Shown here one piece after another: positions 1-8,560 of a DNA stretch of 64,000 bases. Each line of letters opens with the position of its first letter. The stretch's first letter is position 1. The stretch is taken from positions 26,162 through 90,161 of the forward strand of contig MGZK01000154.1 in the NCBI GenBank assembly GCA_001802125.1, written 5' to 3'. This DNA comes from Geobacteraceae bacterium GWC2_55_20. GTDB lineage: Bacteria; Desulfobacterota; Desulfuromonadia; Geobacterales; Pseudopelobacteraceae. A program made the position numbers and the translations under genes. Under the pieces are notes generated by a model. The model worked only from the letters and a program-made list of their open reading frames with translations. It made no database searches and had not been told where the DNA came from.

Positions 1-1
1 A

Positions 2-1084
2 CTGATCGGCGGTTATGAGCCGGCCAAGAGCTTCGTGCTGAAGGCGATCGAAAACGGCAAGCATATCGTCACCGCCAACAAGGCCCTTCTGGCGCTGCAT
101 GGCAACGACATCTACTCCGCCGCCGCCCGCAAGGGGGTCGAGGTGCAGTTCGAGGCTTCCGTCGGTGGCGGCATTCCGGTACTGACCGCGATCAAGAGCA
201 ATCTGGCGGCCAACCGTTTCGGCAGCGTCTTCGGCATCATGAACGGCACCTGCAACTATATCCTGACCCGCATGACCCAGGAAGGGGCCGACTTTGCCGA
301 GGTGTTGCAGGCGGCCCAGGATCTGGGCTACGCCGAGCCGGACCCGACCTTCGATATCGAGGGGGTTGACACGGCCCACAAGCTGGCGGTGCTGGTTTCG
401 CTCTGCTTCGGCACCCGCATTGATTTCAACGCTATCTACACCGAGGGCATCACCAGCATCAGCGGACTGGATGTGAAGTTTGCCAAGGAGTTCGGTTATC
501 GCATCAAGCTGCTGGCGATCGGCAAGTTTTGCGACGGACAGGTGGAAGCCCGCGTGCATCCGACCATGATTCCGCTGCACAACCCGCTGGCCGATGTGAA
601 CGGGGTCTTCAACGCCATCCGCCTGACCGGTGATTTTGTCGGCCCGGTGATGTTCTACGGCCGCGGCGCCGGACAGAACCCGACCGCCAGCGCGATTGTC
701 GGCGATCTGATCGGCCTGGCCCGCAGCATTCAGGCCGGAGCCGGGCGTCGCATGGCTCCGCTCGGTTTTCTGGATGCCTCGGTAACCGACCTGCCGATCA
801 AGCCGATGGCCGAGATCGTCAGCAAGTACATGCTCCGTTTCAGTGCGCTGGACAAGCCGGGAGTGCTGGGAGCCATCGCCGGATCGCTGGGCAAGCACGG
901 CATCAGCATCGAGTCGATGGTCCAGACCGCCCATGAGGCAGATGACTCGGCCCCGGTGCCGATCGTGATCATGACCCACGAAGCGCGGGAAGGTTCAATA
1001 CAGCTGGCACTGTCGGAAATCGACCAGCTGGACATTATCTGCCAGAAAACCGCTTTCATTCGGATTGAGGACAATCTGGAATAA
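2..1084 (+). CDS. hom: Homoserine dehydrogenase, 5'-truncated by the window edge
   Basis: NAD(P)-dependent homoserine dehydrogenase reduces aspartate semialdehyde to homoserine, the branch to threonine and methionine. The reading frame runs in from the left edge, with coding sense already from base 2 (LIGGYEPAK), so only the N-terminal nucleotide-binding part is missing. Seen: the TANKALLA stretch after the Rossmann fold, the family signature [12 protein letters not shown], a catalytic-domain segment [18 protein letters not shown], and a C-terminal ACT domain beginning near [15 protein letters not shown], which in the family senses threonine. It ends in TAA, 25 nt before the TrpB2 start, so the two are probably cotranscribed. 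Identification is secure. The frame offered by the ORF track at base 35 is not the true start. Confidence 0.95.
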   Translation: MIGGYEPAKSFVLKAIENGKHIVTANKALLALHGNDIYSAAARKGVEVQFEASVGGGIPVLTAIKSNLAANRFGSVFGIMNGTCNYILTRMTQEGADFAEVLQAAQDLGYAEPDPTFDIEGVDTAHKLAVLVSLCFGTRIDFNAIYTEGITSISGLDVKFAKEFGYRIKLLAIGKFCDGQVEARVHPTMIPLHNPLADVNGVFNAIRLTGDFVGPVMFYGRGAGQNPTASAIVGDLIGLARSIQAGAGRRMAPLGFLDASVTDLPIKPMAEIVSKYMLRFSALDKPGVLGAIAGSLGKHGISIESMVQTAHEADDSAPVPIVIMTHEAREGSIQLALSEIDQLDIICQKTAFIRIEDNLE

Positions 1085-1109
1085 TACTGAAATTATTTGG
1101 GAGGGAACC

Positions 1110-2465
1110 ATGAATACCAAAATTCTGCTCAGCGAAGATCAGATCCCCAAACAGTGGTACAACATCATCCCCGATATGCCCGGCCCGCTGGCGCCGGTCA
1201 TCAACCCCCAGACCCTCAAACCGGTCACTCCGGAGGACATGCTGGCGATTTTCCCCATGTCCCTGATCGAACAGGAGATGTCGCCCAACCGCTGGATCGA
1301 TATCCCCGACGAAGTTCGCGACATCTACAGGCTGTGGAGGCCGTCGCCGCTTTTCCGGGCGCATCGCCTGGAGAAGGCGCTGGGAACCCCCGCCAAGATC
1401 TATTACAAGTACGAGGGCGTTTCGCCGGCCGGTTCACACAAACCGAACTCGGCCATCCCCCAGGCCTACTATAACAAGCAGGCCGGCATCCGCCGCTTGG
1501 CAACCGAGACCGGCGCCGGCCAGTGGGGCAGTTCGCTGGCCCTGGCCTGTTCCATGTTCGGTCTGGAATGCACCGTCTATATGGTCAAGGTTTCCTGCAG
1601 CCAGAAGCCTTACCGCAAGAGCATGATGCAGCTGTGGGGGGCGCAGGTGATCCCGTCGCCGTCCGAATTCACCAATGCCGGCCGCGCGATCCTGGCCCAT
1701 GATCCGGATTGCCTCGGCAGCCTGGGAATCGCCATCTCGGAGGCGGTTGAAGATGCCGCCAGCCATGCCGACACCAACTATGCCCTCGGCAGCGTGCTGA
1801 ATCATGTCTGTCTGCACCAGACCGTGATCGGCCAGGAGGCCCAGGCCCAGATGAAGATCGCCGGGGATTATCCTGACGTGGTGATCGCCTGCTGCGGCGG
1901 CGGCTCCAACTTCGCCGGACTGTCCTTCCCGTTCATCGCCGACCGGGCCAACGGCAAAAAAGTGCGCTGCGTGGCGGTGGAACCGGCTTCGTGCCCGACC
2001 CTGACCAAGGGGGTCTATGCCTTCGATTACGGCGATACCGCCAAGATGGCGCCGATCTCGATGATGTACACCCTGGGCCACGACTTCATGCCCCCCGGCA
2101 TCCATGCCGGCGGTCTGCGCTATCACGGCGAGTCGCCACTGGTTTCCCAGCTGTACCACGCCGGCCAGATCGAGGCCAAGGCATACAAGCAGAACTCCTG
2201 TTTCGAAGGCGCGCTGCTGTTTTCGCGCTGCGAGGGGATTGTCCCGGCGCCCGAGTCCTCCCATGCCGTGCGGGCCGCGATCGACGAGGCGGTGCTGGCC
2301 AAGGAGGAAGGCAAGGAGCGGACGATCCTGTTCGGTCTCTCCGGCCACGGCCAGCTGGACATGGGCGCCTATGACGCCTATCTCTCCGGCAACCTGGAAG
2401 ATTACGAGTATCCGGACGAGATGGTCAAGCAGGCGCTGGAACGGCTGCCCAAAATCAGCCTGTAG
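1110..2465 (+). CDS. trpB2: Tryptophan synthase beta subunit, TrpB2 type
   Basis: PLP enzyme of the TrpB2 branch (about 450 residues, longer than the usual 400-residue TrpB), which joins indole and serine to make tryptophan and usually works without TrpA. Seen: the PLP lysine in AGSHKPNSA, the glycine-rich phosphate loop GGGSNFAG, and a C-terminal GLSGHGQLD segment. I chose ATG 1110 because GGGAGGG lies just upstream. The longer track ORF from 1065 would run back into hom. The stop codon TAG is the first triplet of a small palindromic element (see the repeat at 2463). A canonical trpB is also present at 11.8 kb, so this copy is probably an indole-salvage or auxiliary enzyme. Confidence 0.93.
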   Translation: MNTKILLSEDQIPKQWYNIIPDMPGPLAPVINPQTLKPVTPEDMLAIFPMSLIEQEMSPNRWIDIPDEVRDIYRLWRPSPLFRAHRLEKALGTPAKIYYKYEGVSPAGSHKPNSAIPQAYYNKQAGIRRLATETGAGQWGSSLALACSMFGLECTVYMVKVSCSQKPYRKSMMQLWGAQVIPSPSEFTNAGRAILAHDPDCLGSLGIAISEAVEDAASHADTNYALGSVLNHVCLHQTVIGQEAQAQMKIAGDYPDVVIACCGGGSNFAGLSFPFIADRANGKKVRCVAVEPASCPTLTKGVYAFDYGDTAKMAPISMMYTLGHDFMPPGIHAGGLRYHGESPLVSQLYHAGQIEAKAYKQNSCFEGALLFSRCEGIVPAPESSHAVRAAIDEAVLAKEEGKERTILFGLSGHGQLDMGAYDAYLSGNLEDYEYPDEMVKQALERLPKISL

Positions 2466-2486
2466 GGGCGAATCTCGTATTCGCCC
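2463..2486. repeat. Stop-codon-bearing palindrome TAGGGGCGA, copy 1
   Basis: The TAG stop of the TrpB2 gene begins an 8-bp perfect hairpin, GGGCGAAT / ATTCGCCC, with loop CTCGT. The same design, with the same loop, occurs right after the lytic transglycosylase gene at 31282. The stem bases differ between the copies but stay paired. It may act as a terminator or RNA-end stabiliser, although no T-run follows it. Confidence 0.7.
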
Positions 2487-2528
2487 GAATCAATTTCGCG
2501 TTTCCACATAAATACATTGGATGCCGAT

Positions 2529-2798
2529 ATGATCACTGAAAACGACAGAGCGATTATCATGCAGTGTGCGAAGAAGTACAACGTCTCGTCTGTTGTTGTA
2601 TTCGGGTCATCACTTGATGAAAGCGGAGATGCTCATGATATCGATCTTGGCGTGAAAGGCCTTGACCCAGGGCTGTTTTTTAAATTTTACGCCGAGTTGT
2701 TCAAGCGTTTATCAAAGTCGGTTGACCTTGTCGATATTAGCAGGAAAACTCTCTTCAACGAGCTTGTGGAGGAATCCGGAGTTCGTATCTATGGATAA
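2529..2798 (+). CDS. MNT-type minimal nucleotidyltransferase (MntA-like antitoxin)
   Basis: Minimal nucleotidyltransferase of about 89 residues. The active-site pattern is GS followed nine residues later by DID (GSSLDESGDAHDID), with a later aspartate in SVDLVDIS, so both metal-binding positions are present. In known HEPN/MNT pairs the MNT protein neutralises the HEPN partner, in some cases by AMPylating a tyrosine in it. The gene overlaps the HEPN-like gene by 8 nt, as expected for such a pair. Start: ATG 2529 preferred over TTG 2517; neither has a strong Shine-Dalgarno. Lower GC than the flanking hom/trp genes suggests horizontal transfer. Confidence 0.8.
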   Translation: MITENDRAIIMQCAKKYNVSSVVVFGSSLDESGDAHDIDLGVKGLDPGLFFKFYAELFKRLSKSVDLVDISRKTLFNELVEESGVRIYG

Positions 2799-3219
2799 TC
2801 TGCCAAAACAGATAGCTGCAGAGGTGGAAAATGTCGGGTTTGCTCTTCGAAATCTTGAAGAGACCATGGGACGGCAGGTCAAGACTGTTGTAGAACTGGC
2901 CGCCATGGGTACCTTTCTGCACAATATTTATAACGGGATCGAGAATATTCTTAAACAGTCCTTGAAATTGAACAAGATCCAGATGGCCAGGGGAGAAAAC
3001 TGGCATAAAGAGTTGCTAACCCTGTCTGTCACGAACGGTATCATAAGCGAGGGTTTGTCGGATGAACTTTACGAGTACCTGACGTTCAGACATTATTTTG
3101 TGCATGCTTATGGTTTCATGCTTGAAGAAGCGCCACTGGAGCCTTTGGCTCAAAATATTCCAGGGATCTGGTCAAAGTTTATATCCGAGGTGGCGCAAAG
3201 TTTCGGAGTCAATCTTTAG
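2791..3219 (+). CDS. HEPN-domain protein (HepT-like toxin)
   Basis: A 142-residue, mostly helical protein beginning MDNLPKQIAAEV. It carries the exact HEPN ribonuclease motif RX4H extended to RX4HXY (RHYFVHAY) near residue 110. In characterised HepT toxins, Arg and His are catalytic and the Tyr is the AMPylation target of the MNT antitoxin. ATG 2791 lies inside the end of the MNT frame, giving an 8-nt overlap and probable translational coupling. The track ORF from 2662 reads out of frame through the MNT gene and is not the real start. The toxin role is inferred from the motif and partner. The pair sits between trpB2 and trpF, unrelated to tryptophan synthesis. Confidence 0.8.
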   Translation: MDNLPKQIAAEVENVGFALRNLEETMGRQVKTVVELAAMGTFLHNIYNGIENILKQSLKLNKIQMARGENWHKELLTLSVTNGIISEGLSDELYEYLTFRHYFVHAYGFMLEEAPLEPLAQNIPGIWSKFISEVAQSFGVNL

Positions 3220-3260
3220 TAAATTCTTTCAGATCTTTTTCCATGTTCCATGAGTCAGGC

Positions 3261-3881
3261 ATGATCAAAATCAAAATCTGCGGCATAACCAACATCGAGG
3301 ACGCCCTGGCGGCGGTGGAAGCCGGGGCCGACGCTCTCGGCTTTGTCTTTTACAATAAATCCCCGCGCAACATCTCTCCCGAACAGGCCGCCGCGTTGAT
3401 CCGCCGTCTGCCCCCCTTTGTGCAGACGGTCGGGCTGTTCGTCAACGAAGAGCTGGCGGTTGTCAACGGCATTGCCGACCGCTGCGGCCTTGACATCGTG
3501 CAGTTGCACGGGGATGAAACCCCCGAGTACTGCAGCGGCGTCAGACGCCGGTTGATCAAGGCTTTCAGGGTGAAAGACGAAACCTGCCTCGACCTGATCG
3601 ACGACTATGATGTCGCCGCCTGCCTGCTGGATGCCTGGTCGCCCAGCGCCTACGGCGGCACCGGGAAAACCTTCAACTGGGAGATTGCCGCCGCTGCTGC
3701 GGCTTCAAAGCGTATCATCCTGGCCGGGGGGCTGACTCCGGGAAATGTCGCCGCTGCGGTAAGAGCGGTCCGCCCCTATGCGGTGGATGTCTCCAGCGGC
3801 GTTGAAGCGGCGCCGGGCAGAAAAGATCACAAAATACTTCAGCAGTTCATTGAAGCTGCCAGGATTTCGCATGAAGAGTAA
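3261..3881 (+). CDS. trpF: Phosphoribosylanthranilate isomerase
   Basis: Third step of tryptophan synthesis: Amadori rearrangement of phosphoribosylanthranilate to CdRP in the cytoplasm. A single (beta/alpha)8 barrel of 206 residues, normal for TrpF. Seen: the catalytic cysteine in KIKICGIT at the N-terminus, the phosphate-binding LAGGLTPGNV, and DVSSGVE with the catalytic aspartate. Start at ATG 3261 (MIKIKICGI); the track adds six residues from ATG 3243, with no better ribosome site. The end overlaps by 11 nt the start of the methyltransferase-glycosyltransferase gene. Normally a trpB would follow; here it is 7.9 kb away. Confidence 0.95.
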   Translation: MIKIKICGITNIEDALAAVEAGADALGFVFYNKSPRNISPEQAAALIRRLPPFVQTVGLFVNEELAVVNGIADRCGLDIVQLHGDETPEYCSGVRRRLIKAFRVKDETCLDLIDDYDVAACLLDAWSPSAYGGTGKTFNWEIAAAAAASKRIILAGGLTPGNVAAAVRAVRPYAVDVSSGVEAAPGRKDHKILQQFIEAARISHEE

Positions 3882-5358
3882 AGAGCAAAAGATAGCACAT
3901 TATGACAGCATCGCCCACGAGCGCGACGGGTGGCGTTCGAGAAACAGTTATTATTATAAAAAACTTGAAGGACTGCTCGCTTCTCTGGTTCCCCAGGGTA
4001 AGAAGATCATCGAGATCGGTTGCGGCACTGGCGAACTGCTGGCGGCACTCAAGCCGTCGTCAGGCGTCGGCCTGGACTTCAGCAAGAGTATGATCGAGAT
4101 TGCGCATAACAGATTTCCTTCTCTGCGCTTTAGCTGCCAGGATGCGGAAAACATCTTGGAAAACGAAACCTTCGAGTATGTCATCATGTCCGATCTGGTC
4201 GGTGAGCTGACCGATGTTTGGGTATCCTTTCAGGAGTTGCACAAGCTGACCGACGCGAGCTCGAGGGTCGTGATCACCTACTACAACTACCTGTGGGAAC
4301 CGGTACTGCGTCTGGCGGAAAAACTCGGATTTCGAATGCCACAGGATTACCAGAACTGGCTCTCGCTGGACGATATCGAACATGTCCTCAACCTTAACGA
4401 TTTTGAGGTGATCAAAAAAGGGTGTCATACCCTGATTCCGGTCCACATCCCGCTGATTTCCAACTTTGTCAACAAATTCGCATCACTGGTGCCCGTGCTG
4501 AAAAATCTCTGCCTGATTCAGTATATTGTAGCCAAACAGGCGCCGTTTATCTCCCGCGACAATATTCCAAATCTGAAGGTCTCGGTGATCATCCCCTGCA
4601 GAAACGAGATGGGCAACATCGAAAGTGCCGTGGAAAGAGTTCCGATGATGGGAGCGGCAACCGAACTGATCTTTGTCGATGGCGAATCCAGCGACGGTAC
4701 CGTTGAAAAAATCGAGGAGATGATTCTCAAGTACAACAACACAAAGGATATTCGCCTGATCCATCAAACAGCTCCGGTCTCCGAAGGCAATCCATCAGGA
4801 GAGCACTCCCTGACCCCACCTAACAAGATGCTCAAGCTCGGCAAGGGGGATGCGGTCCGTAAAGGCTTTGAAGCCGCCACCGGCGACATCCTGATGATAC
4901 TGGACTCGGACCTGACCGTCCCCCCCGAGGATCTTCCCAAATTTTATGACGCGATTGCCTCCGGCAAGGGAGAGTTCATCAACGGCACTCGCCTTGTCTA
5001 CCAAATGGAAAAACAGGCCATGCGAACACTCAATCTCTTCGGCAACATGTTCTTCAGCAAGGTTTTCACCTGGCTACTCGATCAGCCGATCAAGGATACT
5101 TTGTGCGGAACAAAGGTACTATTCAAGCGGGACTATGAGAACATCAAGGCCAACAGGAACTACTTCGGCGATTTCGATCCATTTGGGGATTTCGACCTGC
5201 TCTTCGGCGCCGCGAAACAGAATCTGAAGATCGTTGAAGTGCCGATCAGATATCGCATGAGGACCTATGGCGACATCAAGATCGAACGCTTCAAGCATGG
5301 ACTGATACTGTTAAAAATGAGCTTGATCGGTTTGAGAAAGCTGAAGTTGATTTCCTGA
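3871..5358 (+). CDS. Fusion of SAM methyltransferase and GT2 glycosyltransferase
   Basis: A 495-residue two-domain protein. Residues 1 to about 215 form a class I SAM methyltransferase, with motif I IIEIGCGTGELL and VGLDFS for the adenosine-binding acidic residue. Residues from about 233 form a family 2 glycosyltransferase of the dolichol-phosphate-mannose-synthase type: VSVIIPCRNE, LIFVDGESSDGT and the metal-binding DSDLTVPP. Near the C-terminus is a short hydrophobic stretch but no clear multi-TM module. ATG 3871 lies inside the trpF end, so the gene is translationally coupled to trpF although unrelated to it. It overlaps the next methyltransferase by 1 nt (TGATG). The likely role is building and modifying a surface glycan or lipid-linked sugar; the substrate is unknown. 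Confidence 0.85.
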   Translation: MKSKEQKIAHYDSIAHERDGWRSRNSYYYKKLEGLLASLVPQGKKIIEIGCGTGELLAALKPSSGVGLDFSKSMIEIAHNRFPSLRFSCQDAENILENETFEYVIMSDLVGELTDVWVSFQELHKLTDASSRVVITYYNYLWEPVLRLAEKLGFRMPQDYQNWLSLDDIEHVLNLNDFEVIKKGCHTLIPVHIPLISNFVNKFASLVPVLKNLCLIQYIVAKQAPFISRDNIPNLKVSVIIPCRNEMGNIESAVERVPMMGAATELIFVDGESSDGTVEKIEEMILKYNNTKDIRLIHQTAPVSEGNPSGEHSLTPPNKMLKLGKGDAVRKGFEAATGDILMILDSDLTVPPEDLPKFYDAIASGKGEFINGTRLVYQMEKQAMRTLNLFGNMFFSKVFTWLLDQPIKDTLCGTKVLFKRDYENIKANRNYFGDFDPFGDFDLLFGAAKQNLKIVEVPIRYRMRTYGDIKIERFKHGLILLKMSLIGLRKLKLIS

Positions 5359-6098
5359 TGAGTATGTCCGTGCATGGAAACGATACCCGACTGGAAAATG
5401 AAATCCGGCATGGCGCGTTCATTGCCGACAATCCCGGCACGATCTGGAACTGGGAATCCCCGGCCGGAAAAATCAGATGGCGCCGACGCGCAGCCATGCT
5501 GTCCGGACATATTACCCCTGGCATGATGGTACTCGAACTGGGCTGCGGAGCAGGCTATTACACCAAAGAGCTGGTCCTGACCGGCGCAGATATCAGCGCC
5601 ATCGATATCTCACCGGATCTGCTGGCATTGGCAGAGCAAAATGTATCTTCGGACCATGTCACCTTTTTGCGTGAAAACGCCTATGCCATGGGATTCGAGA
5701 ACGAATCCTTCGATACCGTGGTCGGCAGTTCCGTACTCCACCACCTGGATGTGAAGCCAGCCATCCGTGAGATCCACCGGGTTTTGAAAAAAGGGGGCAG
5801 CATGGTGTTTACCGAACCAAACATGCTGAACCCGCAGATCATGCTGCAAAAGAACATACCGTATCTCAAGGAGCGACTAGGCGATTCTCCGGACGAAACC
5901 GCCTTCTTCAAATGGCAGCTAATACGACTGCTCAAAAACCACGGCTTCAGGGAGATAACGGTGGAACCATTTGATTTTCTGCATCCTTCAATTCCCCGGG
6001 TGCTGATTCCCGCCTTCGAACGGCTCAATACCTGGCTGGAACATACCCCGTTCCTGAAAGAGATCGCCGGTTCTCTCTTCATTCGGGCACACAAGTAA
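5358..6098 (+). CDS. Class I SAM-dependent methyltransferase
   Basis: A 246-residue soluble methyltransferase of the Methyltransf_11/25 type. Motif I is LELGCGAGYYTKEL, the acidic post-I residue is in SAIDISPDLL, and the post-motif is DTVVGSSVLHHLD, followed by the usual LKKGGSMVFTEPN strand. Its start overlaps the fusion gene stop (ATGA), and it is followed after 6 nt by a membrane glycosyltransferase, so the three form one transcription unit with trpF upstream. The family context suggests methylation of a sugar or lipid carrier in a surface polymer; the substrate cannot be read from sequence. Confidence 0.85.
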   Translation: MSMSVHGNDTRLENEIRHGAFIADNPGTIWNWESPAGKIRWRRRAAMLSGHITPGMMVLELGCGAGYYTKELVLTGADISAIDISPDLLALAEQNVSSDHVTFLRENAYAMGFENESFDTVVGSSVLHHLDVKPAIREIHRVLKKGGSMVFTEPNMLNPQIMLQKNIPYLKERLGDSPDETAFFKWQLIRLLKNHGFREITVEPFDFLHPSIPRVLIPAFERLNTWLEHTPFLKEIAGSLFIRAHK

Positions 6099-6104
6099 CA
6101 ATCA

Positions 6105-7718
6105 ATGAATACCTGCCATCTCACCAAATCCCAATTTGTCGTATTTGCATGTGTCACACTCGTGTGCGCATTTTGGTTAGACCTTTTTACAGCCATCCCC
6201 CAGCGCTGGGACGCCGTACCGACTTTCGACACCGTTTTTTTCATAAAACTGGCTGAGAACATCCTCAAGTTCAAGGAATTTGGCTGGATCGGGTATCATG
6301 AACCTTGCTTTTATCCGCTGCTAACGGCTTTCCTGACGATCTTTACGGGCGACCTGTATGTCTCCGCCGTGACTATTTCAAAGGTTTCGACAGTGCTGCT
6401 GCCGGGGGTCGTCTATCTGTTTGCCCGGGATCTCTTCTCGGACAGGGTTGGACTCAGCGCGGCTCTCCTGATGCTGTTCTTTCCTCACATGAAGACGATT
6501 TCCGGGAGCAGCCAGTCTGAAGCTCTCTATGTGTTCCTGATTACCTGTTCGGCAACTCTGCTCTGGAAGTCGTGGAAAGGTGCCTCCGCTCCTGTGGCCG
6601 TCTGCGCCGGCATTTCCTTTGCCGCTGCCTATCTGACGCGATCCGAGGGAATCTTCACCATGCTGTTCCTGATTGCCTTTCTGGTCATCTTCGGAAGGTC
6701 GGTGGGACATCCACGCGCTGCTGTTCAAACCACGGGAATAATCCTGATAACGTTTGCCATTATATGCACCCCCTATATTGGCCACCTCAGCAAACATTAC
6801 GGATCGCTGACCATCGGAACAAAAACCAGCGGCATCTATTTCTGGGTGCGTGACAAGTGTTTTCATGATCCGGACCCGGAGCGCACCGAATGGGGACTGT
6901 CTCCTCAGGGAGAACTCAATCTGATCTCCATGAAGTCTCAGGACCTGCTGGCATACTGGAGAAGGGACATCCCGCGCAGCATCAACGTCTATCTGAAGAA
7001 TTTTTCGGAACAGATCCCGGGCAGAATTCCCAATGACGGCGGTATCAAACACTATCCCCAGATTTATCCGGTGTATCTTGCCATACCACTCGTGGCGGGC
7101 CTGATCCTTCTCTACCGCAGGTGTGCATCATTCATTCCGGCCGGATATCTTCTCTCCGGTTTTCTGCTGCTCTTCATCTATCCGCTGCTGACAGGCGGCT
7201 GGTGGCGGTATCTCATAAACTTGCTGCCCTTTTTTCTGATTCTGTCGGCAATGTCCCTGGACGAAATCGCTACGAGCATCTTTCACGACAAGAGGTCACG
7301 TCTACTCCTTGCGGTTGCAGTGGCTTTGACAACCGTCTATCATATCTGGATTGTTGCCTGGCAGCCTGTGCCACAGAACGTCGTCAGCTATCAAAGCAAC
7401 AAGAGCTCGGTAGCCGAAGAAACCAGAAAGGCCGGCGCCTGGGCACGGCGGATCCTGCCTGCCGATGCAAGCTATATGGCGCAATGGACCCGGCTACCCT
7501 TCTATCTTCAGGGACGGTGGATCGCCATGCCGGAGGCCGACCTGGATGGAGTGCTGTATTATGCACGCAAAAACGCAGCGGCATATCTGCTCATCGAATC
7601 AGACGATGCCCTGACAGTAGCACAACTGACTAAGTTAGGCATACCGGGAGTCACTTACGTCGGAACCTATGCCAGCCAGACTATCAGCTACTACTGTACG
7701 CTCCTGCAGCTAAAGTAG
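6105..7718 (+). CDS. Integral-membrane glycosyltransferase, GT39/ArnT-like
   Basis: A 537-residue protein with about ten hydrophobic helices in the first 430 residues and a soluble C-terminal part. An early periplasmic loop holds the acidic pair region (WDAVPTFDTVFF), as in the PMT/ArnT superfamily, which transfers sugars from polyprenyl phosphate. A TRSEG motif follows near residue 180. It starts 6 nt after the methyltransferase stop. With the GT2 domain upstream, which could make a polyprenyl-phosphate sugar, this gives a plausible two-step lipid-carrier route. Substrate unknown. The gene is the last of the trpF-linked unit; after it the sequence becomes AT-rich and non-coding. Confidence 0.8.
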   Translation: MNTCHLTKSQFVVFACVTLVCAFWLDLFTAIPQRWDAVPTFDTVFFIKLAENILKFKEFGWIGYHEPCFYPLLTAFLTIFTGDLYVSAVTISKVSTVLLPGVVYLFARDLFSDRVGLSAALLMLFFPHMKTISGSSQSEALYVFLITCSATLLWKSWKGASAPVAVCAGISFAAAYLTRSEGIFTMLFLIAFLVIFGRSVGHPRAAVQTTGIILITFAIICTPYIGHLSKHYGSLTIGTKTSGIYFWVRDKCFHDPDPERTEWGLSPQGELNLISMKSQDLLAYWRRDIPRSINVYLKNFSEQIPGRIPNDGGIKHYPQIYPVYLAIPLVAGLILLYRRCASFIPAGYLLSGFLLLFIYPLLTGGWWRYLINLLPFFLILSAMSLDEIATSIFHDKRSRLLLAVAVALTTVYHIWIVAWQPVPQNVVSYQSNKSSVAEETRKAGAWARRILPADASYMAQWTRLPFYLQGRWIAMPEADLDGVLYYARKNAAAYLLIESDDALTVAQLTKLGIPGVTYVGTYASQTISYYCTLLQLK

Positions 7719-7770
7719 CAGCAGCGCGGACTGTATGCGGAATGAAACTGTACTTAAACGAGGTGATACT

Positions 7771-7872
7771 TTGAAATCCCCGGACAAAACCGGCCACTTC
7801 GGCAGTCGTTACGTTCCAGAAACCCTGATGCAGGCCCTGTTGAAATTGAAAAAAACACAAAGAGCCCTTTAA
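7771..7872 (+). pseudogene. Remnant of the trpB 5' end
   Basis: A 33-residue frame with a good ribosome site (GAGGTGAT) and a TTG start reads [19 protein letters not shown]. The intact trpB at 11800 begins [22 protein letters not shown]. The two align over about 25 residues with a two- to three-residue deletion in the remnant, after which the frame turns to unrelated sequence and stops. The DNA differs at many third positions, so this is not a recent exact duplication. It sits exactly where trpB would be expected in a trpF-containing operon and probably marks the edge of an insertion or recombination event. Confidence 0.8.
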
Positions 7873-8560
7873 TAAAGTCAAGATCTGCAGCATATTCAAG
7901 TCCCCCCTCCCCCCTTCCCATGCAAGCCCGTTCCAAAAGGCTTCGGTGGTGTGGGCTTTCCAATAACTTCTAACTTCCCCGAAAATTCCATTCGACAAAA
8001 TTACGATGGCTCACACTTCACTGGAACGAAGTACAAATTTAATATTATTCAACGCCCTTTCTGATATTCGGGATGGTTTCTGTAACAGGCACGTTCAGCT
8101 AATACATGTTCGTATATTTTGTTGCTGGCATTTCGCTGGCTGTACGTCATTTAGCGTACACAAAACAATTACCAAAAAGACAACTAAATTTATAATTCAA
8201 TATTGTAGCTATGTTGCCAGACACATATCAGCGACAATGAAATATGCTTCGCTAAAAAACTAGTAAAATAGCTAGTTCTCTGATAAATACGAGTAACTGA
8301 ATATTGTGTTCCCATAACGACCTGCACATTTATCAATGGAGCTGTGGTAGCAGCCTGCTAAATGATTCTCCATAGGCATTTGCTAACAGTTTTGGTGATT
8401 CTACTGTTAGCTCATCTGCCTCAATATTGCCAGAAAGCTGATAGATGACAGAATAAGTCCCAGCAATCGCTACTTAAGCAATGTGGATAATCTACGTACA
8501 TCGATTGTGTTGTATCAAAAAAGAGTTTTTTAATCGCCAACAAGACAAAAGGAGGAGCAA
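7873..8560. other. AT-rich non-coding stretch
   Basis: About 690 bp of clearly lower GC than the surroundings. No convincing gene: the 85-residue track ORF at 8006 lacks a ribosome site and recognisable features. It contains two short inverted repeats, TGTACG/CGTACA at 8141-8160 and AACTAG/CTAGTT at 8258-8277. The final bases carry the Shine-Dalgarno AAGGAGGAG of the BNR-repeat gene. It could be the upstream regulatory region of that gene or a decayed insert. Confidence 0.5.

Noticed and set aside
1434-2348. 304-residue minus-strand ORF
   Set aside because: Shadow of the TrpB2 gene: low-complexity His/Gly/Arg composition, no ribosome site, lies wholly within a certain gene.
8006-8263. 85-residue ORF in the AT-rich gap
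   Set aside because: No ribosome site, no recognisable features, composition follows the AT-rich background.
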